Shown here piece after piece: positions 8,552 to 17,652 of a stretch of 64,000 nucleotides of DNA. The notes beneath the pieces are model-generated. The model did not search any database. It was not told the DNA's origin and worked only from the letters and a program-made list of their open reading frames with translations. Where the stretch lies: contig NZ_CP017111.1 of NCBI RefSeq assembly GCF_001723605.1, positions 1,984,001 through 2,048,000 on the forward strand, read 5' to 3'. The DNA comes from Sulfurospirillum halorespirans DSM 13726. GTDB taxonomy: Bacteria > Campylobacterota > Campylobacteria > Campylobacterales > Sulfurospirillaceae. How positions within the stretch are numbered: position 1 is the first letter of the stretch; every line of letters starts with the position of its first letter. Position numbers and translations under genes: made by a program.

Positions 8552-10999
8552 TTAAAGCGGAGGCAAACTAATCTTCGCCTCTTGCGAAATGGAGGCATTG
8601 TATTGAACGACTTCAATCGGAATAGAATTTTTCCCACCATCCACAAAGCGCGTGCACGCCTTTTGAAAAATCAAGTTCGCCACACCAACCGGTCCATTTC
8701 TATTTTTTCCAACAATGACCTCGGCTGACTCTTCTGGTTTTTCAAAGAAGTCACTTTTGTACTCTTTGCCCTCGGTTCTGGCCTTTTGCTCTTTCTCTTT
8801 CTCTTCACGCATACGGTAAACATCATCACGGTAGACAAACAAGATCATATCGGCATCTTGCTCGATCGCACCTGATTCCCTAAGGTCGCTTAGCATTGGG
8901 CGTTTATCGCTTCTGGCTTCAAGTCCACGGTTAAGCTGCGAAAGTGCGATGATAGGAATGTTCAGCTCCCTCGCTAGAAGTTTAAGTCCACGGCTAATAT
9001 CACTCACCTCTATATGCCTGTCTCTCGTTCCAGCCGAACTCATCAACTGCAAGTAGTCGATGATCGCGAGTGAAATTTCAGGGTGTTGGGATTTGAGTTT
9101 ACGAAGCTTTGCTCTGACTTTATGAATATCCACCGAGCCATTATCGTCCACAAAAAATTTGCGTTTACTCATCTCATCCGCAGCGCTCGTCAGTCTTCCC
9201 CACTGCTCATCGCCCATATCGCCCACTTTGAGCTTTTGAAGCGGTATGGATGTCTTCGCACTGAGCATCCTGAGCATCAACTGCTCGGCTGGCATCTCAA
9301 GGGAAAAGATCGCAACACCTTTGCCTCGATCTAACGCATTTTGAGCCAAATTCAGACAAAAAGCCGTATTGTGTGTTACCGTCATATCTTCGAGTAAAAA
9401 GAGGCTATTGCCATCAATTTCAAACCCATAATAGTCATCGACTTGATCAAATTCAACTTGAATCCCTGTTTGATTCCAACTGCGTTTTACGCGCCATGGC
9501 ACAGCAATTTTGCGTTTAATTTTCACAGGAATGGTATCGACATTGCCAAAAATGCGCACGCGATACACTTTACATGTAAAGCCAATCGACTCAATCGCAG
9601 CCTCTTTTTCTTTCAGTGACGTTCTAAACCCCAACGTATCGGCTAAAAATTTAATCTGCCTAGCAAGCGCTTCTTCTTTTTGGGTAATCTCATAGCCATT
9701 GCACTGCGCGTCATAGTGACCATCGCTGTCTAAAAGTCCTGCTAAAAGTTCCAAACGATTGTGCGTTGAGTTGATAAGAAAATCGTGTGGAATATGCTTG
9801 TTTTCAATCACTCCTAATTGTCGAAGCGTGGCTTGCAGACTCTCTTTTTTAGTATTGTCAACATTCACAATACCATACATCGGGCATTTGCCATCCTCTT
9901 TTGACTGACTCACACCCAGTCCTAAACGCGTCGCATAGTCACTCAAATACGCCACAACTTCTTCATCTTGCGTTGCAATACGTACATCCGATTTCCGGCC
10001 ATCGCCCAACCACAATCCTAAAAAATAGGGCTCAATTTCCAGCGCTTTTTCCATAAATTTGACAGGGACTTTGTAGCCTTTGTAGTTGCTTTTAAACTTT
10101 TTACTTTTATCCAGATACTCACGAATCGAAATATTTAAAACATCGCCATGCGTATGCTTTCCCTCATTTCGTGAACGTTTTAAGGAGAGAATGTGTGATT
10201 CATTAACACGATAATCGATTCCCTTATTTTGCCTTACCCAGTACATTCTTTCTCTGCCACGCGCTAAAGAGAGCACTTTTCGTGGCGTTGAGTCATCGCC
10301 CATCAAGAGTTCACCCACGCAAATATCTTCAACATTTTTCAAAACACCATCATACATCAGCACTTTCGTACCTTTGGCTAGACACTTACCCATCGCCGGC
10401 CTTGCCGCCACAATGATGAGATCGCCCTCGCCGAAACCTGAGGTCAAACGATTGATTTCGGCAAATCCACTGTCCACACCGACAACACCAGAGTTTCCAC
10501 GTTTTTTCATCTCGTGAATGTGCGCAATGGTGGCGTGTGTCATCTCAGGTGATTCACGAAATTCCTTAGTGCCACTTTCTTGGGTAATCTGATAAAGCTT
10601 TTGTTGCACGAGATCGACCACTTCATTGGATGGCAAGTCTTTCTCAACCGCGATTTCTTTGATGTCACTGGTCAGCTGTACAAGCTCTCGCTTAATTGCC
10701 TTCTCACGAATCTCTTCGACATACGCTTTAGTGGCAGGAAGAGGATTCGTTGAGAGGATTTCCAACATCGCGTCTTCATCAAAACGCCCTTGTTGGTTGA
10801 GCTTTTTCTTGATGAACTCTTCATCAATCGGCAAATCTTCCCTCTCGCACGCCTCCATCGCTTCGTAAATATAACGATGACTTGGCAGGTAAAAATCTTT
10901 CGCGCTAATGACCGCTGCAATATCTTCAAACGTCGCAGGATTAAATAAAATGGAGCTAAGAACCGAGCGCTCTATATTGACATTGTGCAGATTGCTCAT
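8552..10999 (-). CDS. dnaB: replicative DNA helicase DnaB, interrupted by an intein
   Basis: An 815-residue precursor. Residues 1-100 are the N-terminal helical DnaB domain and residues from about 170 the RecA-like motor. The Walker A loop reads ARPAMGK then stops at residue 205. A 339-residue intein (206-544) follows and the exteins resume TAFCLNLA, so splicing rebuilds GKT. The spliced helicase would be 476 residues, normal for the family. Downstream motor motifs are intact: [10 protein letters not shown] (Walker B), LSQLNRGLE and the [11 protein letters not shown] region. DnaB unwinds the replication fork as a hexamer and recruits primase. The start overlaps the ispG stop by 4 nt (ATGA) and comEC follows. 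Confidence 0.95.
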   Translation of the reverse strand: MSNLHNVNIERSVLSSILFNPATFEDIAAVISAKDFYLPSHRYIYEAMEACEREDLPIDEEFIKKKLNQQGRFDEDAMLEILSTNPLPATKAYVEEIREKAIKRELVQLTSDIKEIAVEKDLPSNEVVDLVQQKLYQITQESGTKEFRESPEMTHATIAHIHEMKKRGNSGVVGVDSGFAEINRLTSGFGEGDLIIVAARPAMGKCLAKGTKVLMYDGVLKNVEDICVGELLMGDDSTPRKVLSLARGRERMYWVRQNKGIDYRVNESHILSLKRSRNEGKHTHGDVLNISIREYLDKSKKFKSNYKGYKVPVKFMEKALEIEPYFLGLWLGDGRKSDVRIATQDEEVVAYLSDYATRLGLGVSQSKEDGKCPMYGIVNVDNTKKESLQATLRQLGVIENKHIPHDFLINSTHNRLELLAGLLDSDGHYDAQCNGYEITQKEEALARQIKFLADTLGFRTSLKEKEAAIESIGFTCKVYRVRIFGNVDTIPVKIKRKIAVPWRVKRSWNQTGIQVEFDQVDDYYGFEIDGNSLFLLEDMTVTHNTAFCLNLAQNALDRGKGVAIFSLEMPAEQLMLRMLSAKTSIPLQKLKVGDMGDEQWGRLTSAADEMSKRKFFVDDNGSVDIHKVRAKLRKLKSQHPEISLAIIDYLQLMSSAGTRDRHIEVSDISRGLKLLARELNIPIIALSQLNRGLEARSDKRPMLSDLRESGAIEQDADMILFVYRDDVYRMREEKEKEQKARTEGKEYKSDFFEKPEESAEVIVGKNRNGPVGVANLIFQKACTRFVDGGKNSIPIEVVQYNASISQEAKISLPPL
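9368..10384 (-). mobile_element. intein with LAGLIDADG homing endonuclease inside dnaB
   Basis: This encodes residues 206-544 of the DnaB precursor. The N-terminal splicing block begins with Cys1 ([13 protein letters not shown]); block B has VNESHIL with the usual Thr replaced by Asn. Two LAGLIDADG motifs are present, FLGLWLGDG (326-334) and [10 protein letters not shown] (418-427), both with the acidic metal ligand. The C-terminal block is YYGFEIDG followed by [11 protein letters not shown]; penultimate His, final Asn and a +1 Thr meet the chemical needs of standard splicing. The insertion splits Lys from Thr of Walker A, a favoured ATPase site for inteins. The intein itself holds one full TTTACATGTAAA at 9569. 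Confidence 0.93.
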
Positions 11000-12060
11000 G
11001 CTTTGTACTCCTTGGCAGCAAGCTCAACCGCTTCTAAAAATTTATCGACGAGGTCTTCTTCTTTGAGTTTGGCAACTACTTCGCCTTTGACCATCACAAG
11101 CCCTTGACCTTTTCCAAACGCAATGGCAACATCGGCATGTTTGGCTTCGCCAATGGCATTGACGACACAGCCCATAACTGAGATGTTTAGAGGTGCTTTG
11201 ATGTGTTTGGTACGGCGCTCTACTTCAGCTACGGCATTGACCAAATTGGCTTCCAAGCGTCCGCACGTTGGGCAGGAGATGATGTTAATGCCCTCTGCTT
11301 CAACACCACTGTCTTTTAAAATGGCACGCCCTACTTTAATCTCTTCTTCAAGCTCTCCCGTGATGGAAACTCTCAACGTATCGCCAATGCCATCGAGCAA
11401 AAGAGAACCCAGTGCAATAGACGATTTAATCGTTGAGTGAAACAAGGTGCCTGCTTCTGTGACGCCTAAATGAAATGGGTACTCCACCAAAGGGCGAAGC
11501 ATGCGGTACGCTTCAACGGTACGATCCACATCACTGGCTTTTAAGGAGACTTTCATATTGGTAAAGCCCAAATCTTCGAGGTATTTGATGTTATACAGAG
11601 CCGATTCGACCATCCCTTTAGCGGTAGGACCATATTTCTCATCAAACTCTTTTTCCAAACTTCCGCTGTTCACGCCAATGCGAATCGGAATGCCCCGTTC
11701 ATTGCACGCTTTCACGACCTCTTTAACACGCTCTTTGTTGCCAATATTGCCAGGGTTGATGCGAATACAATCCACCACTTCCGCAGCAATCAGTGCTAAA
11801 CGGTAATTAAAGTGAATGTCCGCAACGATAGGCAAAGTGGAGCGCTCTTTAATCGCTTTAAGTGCGTGCGCATCGTCATAATCGGGTACGGCTAAACGCA
11901 CGATGTCAGCTCCTGCAAAATGCAAACGGCGAATTTGCTCTACAGTTGCTTCCACATCATGTGTTTTTGAAAACGTCATCGATTGAACAGGAATTTTGGC
12001 ATTGCCACCAATGGGCACATTGCCGACAAAAATTTGTTTGGTTGGGTATCGTTTTATCAT
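10996..12060 (-). CDS. ispG: 4-hydroxy-3-methylbut-2-enyl diphosphate synthase
   Basis: A 354-residue IspG (GcpE). N-terminal TIM-barrel motifs include [13 protein letters not shown] and [11 protein letters not shown]-terminal [4Fe-4S] ligands are in SCPTCGRLE and [15 protein letters not shown]. It catalyses the reductive step from MEcPP to HMBPP in the non-mevalonate isoprenoid pathway; ispE of the same pathway is at 46.6 kb. It is the first gene of ispG-dnaB-comEC. A candidate -10 lies 56 nt upstream. Confidence 0.95.
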   Translation of the reverse strand: MIKRYPTKQIFVGNVPIGGNAKIPVQSMTFSKTHDVEATVEQIRRLHFAGADIVRLAVPDYDDAHALKAIKERSTLPIVADIHFNYRLALIAAEVVDCIRINPGNIGNKERVKEVVKACNERGIPIRIGVNSGSLEKEFDEKYGPTAKGMVESALYNIKYLEDLGFTNMKVSLKASDVDRTVEAYRMLRPLVEYPFHLGVTEAGTLFHSTIKSSIALGSLLLDGIGDTLRVSITGELEEEIKVGRAILKDSGVEAEGINIISCPTCGRLEANLVNAVAEVERRTKHIKAPLNISVMGCVVNAIGEAKHADVAIAFGKGQGLVMVKGEVVAKLKEEDLVDKFLEAVELAAKEYKA

Positions 12061-12115
12061 TGTTTATCACTTTCATTCAAAAGTCAAAGCTTTTTGTACA
12101 TTAGTTTATAGATGG

Positions 12116-12121
12116 ATTATA
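12116..12121 (-). promoter_or_regulatory. -10 box for ispG-dnaB-comEC
   Basis: On the minus strand the sequence reads GATATAATCC, a perfect TATAAT, 56 nt before the ispG ATG. No clear -35 is seen. The box lies just beyond the priA stop at 12133. Confidence 0.4.
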
Positions 12122-12132
12122 TCTTTTTGATA

Positions 12133-13968
12133 TTAAGAAAATGATAACGGATCCATATCTGCTTCTACATGTAAAAGTTTCACCGCATGTGCTAATTCGA
12201 GTAACGCTTTACTGGAATCACTGCGAGCTAGAAGCTCATAGCGGTATTTATTGGCGATTTTAGCGATGTTGGCTTTGCCAAATCCTACCACTTCGACCTG
12301 TGGAAAGCTTTGTGCAATGAGTGCTACTTTATCGATCAGTTCTTTGGCTTTTTCATCTTTGACATGTGCGCTCATGAGTCTAAGCATCTTTTTAAAAGGA
12401 GGGTAAAGTCCTTTTCGAAACACCAATTCATCCTTTAAAAACTGCTCAAAATCACCCAAATAGTGCTTGAAAAATTCGCTGTTTTTACTCTGAATCAGCA
12501 CTTCACCATACCCTTTTCGCCCTGCTCGCCCTGCGATTTGCAATACCAATGCCAGCGTTTTTTCGCGCGATCTAAAATCACTCATCCCCAACAGTGCATC
12601 CACACCTAAGATGACAGCAAGCCCCACACCATGGTAGTCATGCCCTTTGCTGAGCATCTGCGTACCAACCATAATGTCGATCTTATGATCATTAAAATCG
12701 CTCAAAATCTCGGAGAGTTTTTTCTCTGTTCGCACCTCATCGCGGTCAAACTGTTGTACCACATGCTCATGAAAATGCTCCGTAAGCTTTTGGCTCACTT
12801 CCGCCGTTCCCATACGCGTAGCGACAATCTCTTCGCACCCGCATTTAGGGCAGGCTTTGGGAATCACTTCAGTGTAGTTACAGTAGTGGCATTTCAGCGC
12901 GTTCATGTTGTGGTGAATACTCATCCCCACACTGCAAAATGGGCACTCAACATTGGCGCCGCATTGTTTGCATGTAATGTACTTGAAGTTCGCGCGTGTC
13001 GGTAAAAAGACGATAACTTGCTTTTGTGCATCAAGCGCTTTTTGAATCGCTTGGGTCATCTTGAAACTAAGCCCATGCTCGCCATCATCGTACATAATGT
13101 AGCTTTGAGACTCAAAAAATGTGCCCTTAAGCCTAAAGGTTGGAACTTTGTGAAAGCTTCCAAGTGTGGGTGTCGCTGAGCCTAAAAGCACCTTGCAGCC
13201 TAGTTTTTGCCCAAACAAAAGAGCTAAATCTTTCGCATTGTAACGAGGTCTGTTACCTGATTTATAGCTCTCATCATGCTCTTCATCGACTACGATCAAT
13301 CCTAAATGTTGCAGCGGCAAGAAAAGCGCTGAACGTGTTCCTGCGATGATGGAAATTTTGCCCTCGGCAAGATCACTGAGGATCTGCTCTTTTTTCTTAG
13401 CACTAATTTTTGAGTGCCAAATGGCAACGTGTGTGCCAAAATGGTGCTTTAGGCGGTTTTTCATCTGAGGTGTTAGACCAATCTCGGGAAGCAAAAATAT
13501 CGCTTGTTTGCCCTCATTGATTGTTTTTTCAAAGAGTTTCATATAAATTTCAGTTTTACCACTCCCCGTATCGCCAAAAAGCAGCGATCTGGGATGCGCT
13601 TCGATAAAGTCATACGCTTTTTGCTGTTCAGTAGAAAGTGTGATGTCTATCGTAATTTTTTCGTTTACATGTAAAGCATTTGGAGCATACGGCACAAAAA
13701 GGCTCAGCGCTTCACCGAGTGAGCAGACATAATACTCTGCGATAAAACGCGCGAGTTCAAGCGTTTTTGGAGGGTAAAAAGTTTTACATGTAAAGGAAAT
13801 TGACTCGCAATCAAATTCAGGTTTTTCCACCTCTGTTGCGACGACACCTTGCGTGGTTCGTTTGGAAAGTGTGACTTCAACGATAGTCCCTAAAAGAAGC
13901 GATTGCTCCGACTGATAGGTTAAAGGCGAAAGTGGGGATTTTAAAAGAGCAATATGGTAGTAAAACAC
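12133..13968 (-). CDS. priA: primosomal replication-restart helicase PriA
   Basis: A 611-residue DEAH-type helicase. Walker A is FGDTGSGKTEIYM near residue 131 and the DEEH box is VVDEEHDESYKSGNRPRYN. The zinc region has paired CxxC motifs (CKQCGANVECPFC, CHYCNYTE, CPKCGCEE). The C-terminal helicase lobe includes GTQMLSKGHD and QIAGRAGRKG. It is shorter than E. coli PriA at the N-terminal DNA-binding part, as in other Campylobacterota. It starts 5 nt after the upstream pilin-like gene, so it probably shares that transcript. It contains two full palindromes (13664, 13783). Confidence 0.93.
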   Translation of the reverse strand: MFYYHIALLKSPLSPLTYQSEQSLLLGTIVEVTLSKRTTQGVVATEVEKPEFDCESISFTCKTFYPPKTLELARFIAEYYVCSLGEALSLFVPYAPNALHVNEKITIDITLSTEQQKAYDFIEAHPRSLLFGDTGSGKTEIYMKLFEKTINEGKQAIFLLPEIGLTPQMKNRLKHHFGTHVAIWHSKISAKKKEQILSDLAEGKISIIAGTRSALFLPLQHLGLIVVDEEHDESYKSGNRPRYNAKDLALLFGQKLGCKVLLGSATPTLGSFHKVPTFRLKGTFFESQSYIMYDDGEHGLSFKMTQAIQKALDAQKQVIVFLPTRANFKYITCKQCGANVECPFCSVGMSIHHNMNALKCHYCNYTEVIPKACPKCGCEEIVATRMGTAEVSQKLTEHFHEHVVQQFDRDEVRTEKKLSEILSDFNDHKIDIMVGTQMLSKGHDYHGVGLAVILGVDALLGMSDFRSREKTLALVLQIAGRAGRKGYGEVLIQSKNSEFFKHYLGDFEQFLKDELVFRKGLYPPFKKMLRLMSAHVKDEKAKELIDKVALIAQSFPQVEVVGFGKANIAKIANKYRYELLARSDSSKALLELAHAVKLLHVEADMDPLSFS

Positions 13969-13973
13969 ATTAA

Positions 13974-14429
13974 CTAGCGAGTGAGTTCAGTACAATAAGT
14001 ACCTGCAGTACAATTAAAAGTACCTGTAGCGTTATTATAAAAAAATGTATGTGCTGTGCCCATAACTCTAAATTCATACGTATTTGCAGTGTTTGTTTTT
14101 ACCCAAGCACCATCTTTATTTGCTTCTGACATAATAGGATATTCTAAGATATTGGAACTATTGCCATCATTATAATTAAACAATCTTCCTGCTACATTAT
14201 CAAGTGATTGGGGAAGAAACGTTGTAGCACCTTCAAGCATATTTTTCGATTTTTGAAGAGCAATACCGCTACGAATCGCAGATACTTGCGATTTGCCTTT
14301 AACAATCATCGCATCATCACGTGTAACAACAAGTCTTGGAATAGCTACAGCCGCTAAAATACCTAATACAACAATGACAAAAATTAGTTCGATCATCGTA
14401 AAAGCAGATTTATTTTTGGTATAAGGCAA
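13974..14429 (-). CDS. type IV pilin-like / pseudopilin protein
   Basis: A 151-residue prepilin. The class III signal is basic (YTKNKSA) then FTMIELIFVIVVLGILAA, with the conserved Glu5 after the cleavage point. Cleavage would be after Ala rather than the usual Gly. The C-terminal end has a Cys pair (CTAGTYC) that could form a disulfide. The start is TTG, with GAGGAG about 6 nt upstream and no better ATG. It lies between a second pilin-like gene and priA. Candidate roles are minor pilin of a competence pseudopilus or a type II secretion-like system. No assembly ATPase or secretin gene is in the window. Confidence 0.75.
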   Translation of the reverse strand: MPYTKNKSAFTMIELIFVIVVLGILAAVAIPRLVVTRDDAMIVKGKSQVSAIRSGIALQKSKNMLEGATTFLPQSLDNVAGRLFNYNDGNSSNILEYPIMSEANKDGAWVKTNTANTYEFRVMGTAHTFFYNNATGTFNCTAGTYCTELTR

Positions 14430-14504
14430 AATAGCTCCTCTTTAAAGCATAAATACATAAGAGATTATTCGAGCAAACTTTCAATTTGCCCGAATAAGTA
14501 AAAA

Positions 14505-14999
14505 TTACCAAGTAACGCCAGAACCGCCAAAGCTATATGTTTTATTACCATCAGTATCTGCAACACCTGCACTAGTAAGAGTAAGTCCCATTAGTTTTGA
14601 TGATGCTGCCGCAACACCTTTACATACGATAGTTGCATTTGCTTTAGCATATATCAGTTGAATACCATTAGCAGCTCCACCTGTAACTGTTGCAGTTGGT
14701 TGAATTGTAATACAGCCAGAAGCATCTGGGAATTTTACCTGTGTTGTTGTGGCATTCATATCTGCACCAACATTGTCAAAAGTAGTTACATTGGTCATGT
14801 CACTTAATTTTGTACTCAAAGTACCTTTTGCTGTATAGTAAGAAGCAATATCATGGACTGCTGTTGCCAAATCCGTTGCAGATCTAGCAATCGTTGCATC
14901 ATCTCGTGTTGCTGTCAATCTTGGGATAGCCACCGCCGCCAAAATACCTAAAATAACAATGACGAAGATCAATTCGATCATCGTGAAACCTTTTTTCAT
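14505..14999 (-). CDS. type IV pilin-like / pseudopilin protein
   Basis: A 164-residue prepilin starting MKKGFTMIELIF. I chose ATG 14999 because AAGGAG lies 5 nt upstream; a longer frame reaches 15032 without such a site. Cleavage at Gly-Phe gives a classic N-methylated pilin N-terminus with Glu5. The first 40 residues are nearly the same as in the next gene (VAIPRL, TRDDA), so the pair looks like a tandem duplication with diverged C-terminal heads. The head has two Cys and is rich in Thr and Ala. The two genes are 75 nt apart and precede priA. Confidence 0.8.
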   Translation of the reverse strand: MKKGFTMIELIFVIVILGILAAVAIPRLTATRDDATIARSATDLATAVHDIASYYTAKGTLSTKLSDMTNVTTFDNVGADMNATTTQVKFPDASGCITIQPTATVTGGAANGIQLIYAKANATIVCKGVAAASSKLMGLTLTSAGVADTDGNKTYSFGGSGVTW

Positions 15000-15081
15000 T
15001 TTAACTCCTTGTTGTTTTGTTAGCCAATACACTTATTGACCACGTGAAAGCGATTCTATAACAATATTTTTAAAGCTAGAC

Positions 15082-15300
15082 TTAAATCTCGTCCATTTGG
15101 TGTAACAGCTTTGTAACTTCCTCTTCCAGCATAAAATTATCGTAGCATTTTCCCACATAGGCGTAGAGTAACTCTTTGGGATCGATCGTGCTTTTGCCTT
15201 TAAATTGCTCTTTAAAATCGGCTTCAAACTGCAGCGCAAAGGCACCTTCTAGCTTGATGTCAAAGTCTTTGCCACCAAGGCTAATGGTTATTTTACTCAT
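15082..15300 (-). CDS. small conserved-looking protein, unknown function
   Basis: A 72-residue acidic protein beginning [17 protein letters not shown]. The opening beta strands recall the N-terminus of ZapA-type proteins, but the similarity is too weak to assign. It overlaps the upstream coiled-coil gene by 4 nt (ATGA), indicating coupled translation and perhaps a joint function. A two-gene pair lies in the same place between uvrB and priA in Campylobacter, as I recall. Confidence 0.6.
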   Translation of the reverse strand: MSKITISLGGKDFDIKLEGAFALQFEADFKEQFKGKSTIDPKELLYAYVGKCYDNFMLEEEVTKLLHQMDEI

Positions 15301-15530
15301 CGACCGAGCACGGCTTCGATTTTGCTGAGAAGATCATCGGCATTGACATCTTTATTGATCAGGTCTTGCTCTAGTTTTGCAATTTGCACATTTTTAGCTT
15401 CTGCCAAGGCTTTGGCTTTGATGACTTCTTGGCGTAAAGCTTCATTTTGCGCTAGAAGATCTTTATATTTTTCCAAAAGTTCCGCTATCTTTTGGCTTAA
15501 TGTGCTAATGTTTCTCTCTTCTTCAAACAT
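15297..15530 (-). CDS. small coiled-coil protein, ZapB-like
   Basis: A 77-residue protein that is almost entirely one predicted coiled coil: heptads of Leu/Ile with Lys, Glu and Gln from about residue 8 to 66. Size and composition resemble the division-ring protein ZapB, but coiled coils match easily, so this is only a suggestion. The start has GGAG 6-7 nt upstream. It overlaps the next small gene and is divergent from uvrB; the promoters of both must lie in the 62 nt between them. Confidence 0.6.
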   Translation of the reverse strand: MFEEERNISTLSQKIAELLEKYKDLLAQNEALRQEVIKAKALAEAKNVQIAKLEQDLINKDVNADDLLSKIEAVLGR

Positions 15531-15556
15531 TTAGGACTCCATTGTGGTCTGTTTGG

Positions 15557-15562
15557 TATAAT
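15557..15562 (+). promoter_or_regulatory. extended -10 promoter of uvrB
   Basis: TTTGGTATAATTG holds a perfect TATAAT 31 nt before the uvrB ATG. No -35 is recognisable. I see no LexA-like box, in keeping with the lack of a classical SOS system in Campylobacterota. Confidence 0.5.
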
Positions 15563-15592
15563 TGTAACAAAATAATGAGAAAAGTATCAACT

Positions 15593-17569
15593 ATGAGCGA
15601 ATTTTATTTAGAAAGTCCCTATCAGCCCTCGGGCGACCAACCGCAAGCTATCGATAAACTCGTTGCCTCTATCAAGAAAGGAAGCCGCTACCAAACGCTT
15701 ATTGGTGTCACGGGTAGTGGTAAAACCTACACGATGGCGCAGATCATCCAAAAACTTAAAATGCCAACCCTCATCATGACGCACAATAAAACCCTTGCGG
15801 CACAACTTTACAGCGAATTTAAGGGCTTTTTTCCTAAAAATCATGTGGAGTATTTTATCAGTTATTACGACTACTACCAGCCTGAGGCGTACATACCACG
15901 CAGTGATCTTTTCATCGAAAAAGACAGCTCCATCAACGAAGAGTTAGAGCGCTTGCGCCTGAGTGCAACGGCTTCACTGCTTAGTTTTGATGATGTCATT
16001 TGTGTCGCTTCGGTTTCGGCTAACTACGGCTTGGGTGATCCTAATGAATACAAAGAGATGGTGCTCGTCATCGAAAAAGGTGAAAGTTTCAACCAAAAGA
16101 AGCTTCTTTTGCGTCTTGTCGACATGGGCTATAAACGCAATGACACCTTTTTTGATCGTGGATGTTTTCGTGTGAGTGGCGATGTCATCGATATTTACCC
16201 TGCTTACAGTGAAGAAGAAGCGGTGCGTGTTGAATTTTTTGGCGATGAAGTGGAGAGTATCAACTACTTTGAAGTCTTCCTCAATAAAAAAATGCAAAAC
16301 CTGAACAAAATCGTCATCTATGCCGCCAATCAGTTTATCGTTGGACACGAAAGGCTTCAAAAAGCGATCAAATCCATCGAACAAGAGTTGGGTGAACGGC
16401 TTGAATACTTTAAAAAAGAAGACAAACTGGTCGAATACCAACGCCTTAAACAACGCGTTGAGTTTGACCTTGAGATGTTGGGTTCTACGGGTGCTTGTAA
16501 AGGTGTTGAGAACTATGCGCGCTACCTCACAGGCATTGAACCGGGTGCGACGCCCTACTCGCTGTTTGATTACTATGAGTCGATGAATAAAGAGTATCTG
16601 GTTATCGTCGATGAATCCCACGTCAGCCTTCCGCAATTTCGCGGTATGTTTGCAGGTGATCGCAGTCGTAAAGAGGTCTTGGTCGAGTACGGCTTTAGGC
16701 TTCCTAGTGCCTTGGATAACCGCCCTTTGATGTTTGATGAGTTCATCCACAAAGCGCCGCGTTATCTTTTTGTCAGCGCGACACCTAAAGAGTTGGAACT
16801 AGGTCTGAGTGGAGATAATACCGCCGAGCAAGTCATTCGACCAACGGGACTGCTTGATCCTGAGGTGGAAATTTTGAGCAGTAAAAACCAAGTCGAAACT
16901 CTTTTTGACAAGATCAAAGAGGTTACATGTAAAGATGAAAAAGTGCTCGTAACCGTGCTCACCAAAAAGATGGCAGAAGAGCTGACACGCTACTACGCCG
17001 ATCTTGGCATTAAAATCAAATACATGCACTCCGACATCGATGCAATTGAGCGCAATCAGATCATTCGCTCCTTGCGTGTGGGAGAATTTGACGTGCTTGT
17101 GGGCATTAACCTCCTTCGTGAAGGGCTAGACTTGCCTGAGGTTTCGCTTGTTGCTATTTTAGATGCGGACAAAGAGGGCTTTTTGCGCTCTGAAACGAGT
17201 CTCATTCAAACCATGGGACGCGCGGCTCGAAATCTCAATGGTAGAGTTATTTTGTTCGCAGAAAAGATCACAGACTCTATGCAAAAAGCGATCGAGACGA
17301 CGCTAAGGCGCCGAGCCATTCAAGAGACGTACAATCAAGAACACAACATCACACCAACGAGTACCACTCGAAGAATGGATGAAAATCTTAAACTCGAAGA
17401 GCATGCCGACATCTACAACACGTTTGATAAAAAAGATAAGATTCCACCGAGTGAAAAGAAGAAAATCATCACGGAGCTGACCAAAGCCATGCACGAAGCA
17501 GCGAAGATTTTAGAGTTTGAAAAAGCGGCAAAACTACGCGATCAAATCGAGAAATTGAAAAAGATGTAA
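15593..17569 (+). CDS. uvrB: excinuclease ABC subunit B
   Basis: A 658-residue UvrB starting [18 protein letters not shown] longer frame upstream runs through the promoter and is not used. Walker A is [11 protein letters not shown]. The beta-hairpin that clamps damaged DNA shows [12 protein letters not shown]. Helicase motifs continue with DESHVSLPQ and GRAARN, and the C-terminal UVR motif ([16 protein letters not shown]) binds UvrC. It verifies lesions delivered by UvrA in nucleotide excision repair; mfd at 25.8-28.8 kb feeds transcription-blocking lesions into the same pathway. One palindrome (16923) reads Val-Thr-Cys-Lys. Confidence 0.96.
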   Translation: MSEFYLESPYQPSGDQPQAIDKLVASIKKGSRYQTLIGVTGSGKTYTMAQIIQKLKMPTLIMTHNKTLAAQLYSEFKGFFPKNHVEYFISYYDYYQPEAYIPRSDLFIEKDSSINEELERLRLSATASLLSFDDVICVASVSANYGLGDPNEYKEMVLVIEKGESFNQKKLLLRLVDMGYKRNDTFFDRGCFRVSGDVIDIYPAYSEEEAVRVEFFGDEVESINYFEVFLNKKMQNLNKIVIYAANQFIVGHERLQKAIKSIEQELGERLEYFKKEDKLVEYQRLKQRVEFDLEMLGSTGACKGVENYARYLTGIEPGATPYSLFDYYESMNKEYLVIVDESHVSLPQFRGMFAGDRSRKEVLVEYGFRLPSALDNRPLMFDEFIHKAPRYLFVSATPKELELGLSGDNTAEQVIRPTGLLDPEVEILSSKNQVETLFDKIKEVTCKDEKVLVTVLTKKMAEELTRYYADLGIKIKYMHSDIDAIERNQIIRSLRVGEFDVLVGINLLREGLDLPEVSLVAILDADKEGFLRSETSLIQTMGRAARNLNGRVILFAEKITDSMQKAIETTLRRRAIQETYNQEHNITPTSTTRRMDENLKLEEHADIYNTFDKKDKIPPSEKKKIITELTKAMHEAAKILEFEKAAKLRDQIEKLKKM

Positions 17570-17652
17570 ACGTTTTATCAACTCCCTCTTTGTTGTTACC
17601 TTTTTATAACTTTTTTTTGATAAAATAATCCACTTTTACTAAAGGATAAAAC

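Noticed and set aside
15974-16750. 258-codon open frame antisense to uvrB
   Set aside because: It mirrors the uvrB reading frame, has no ribosome-binding site or known domain and contains the low-complexity pattern typical of antisense shadows.
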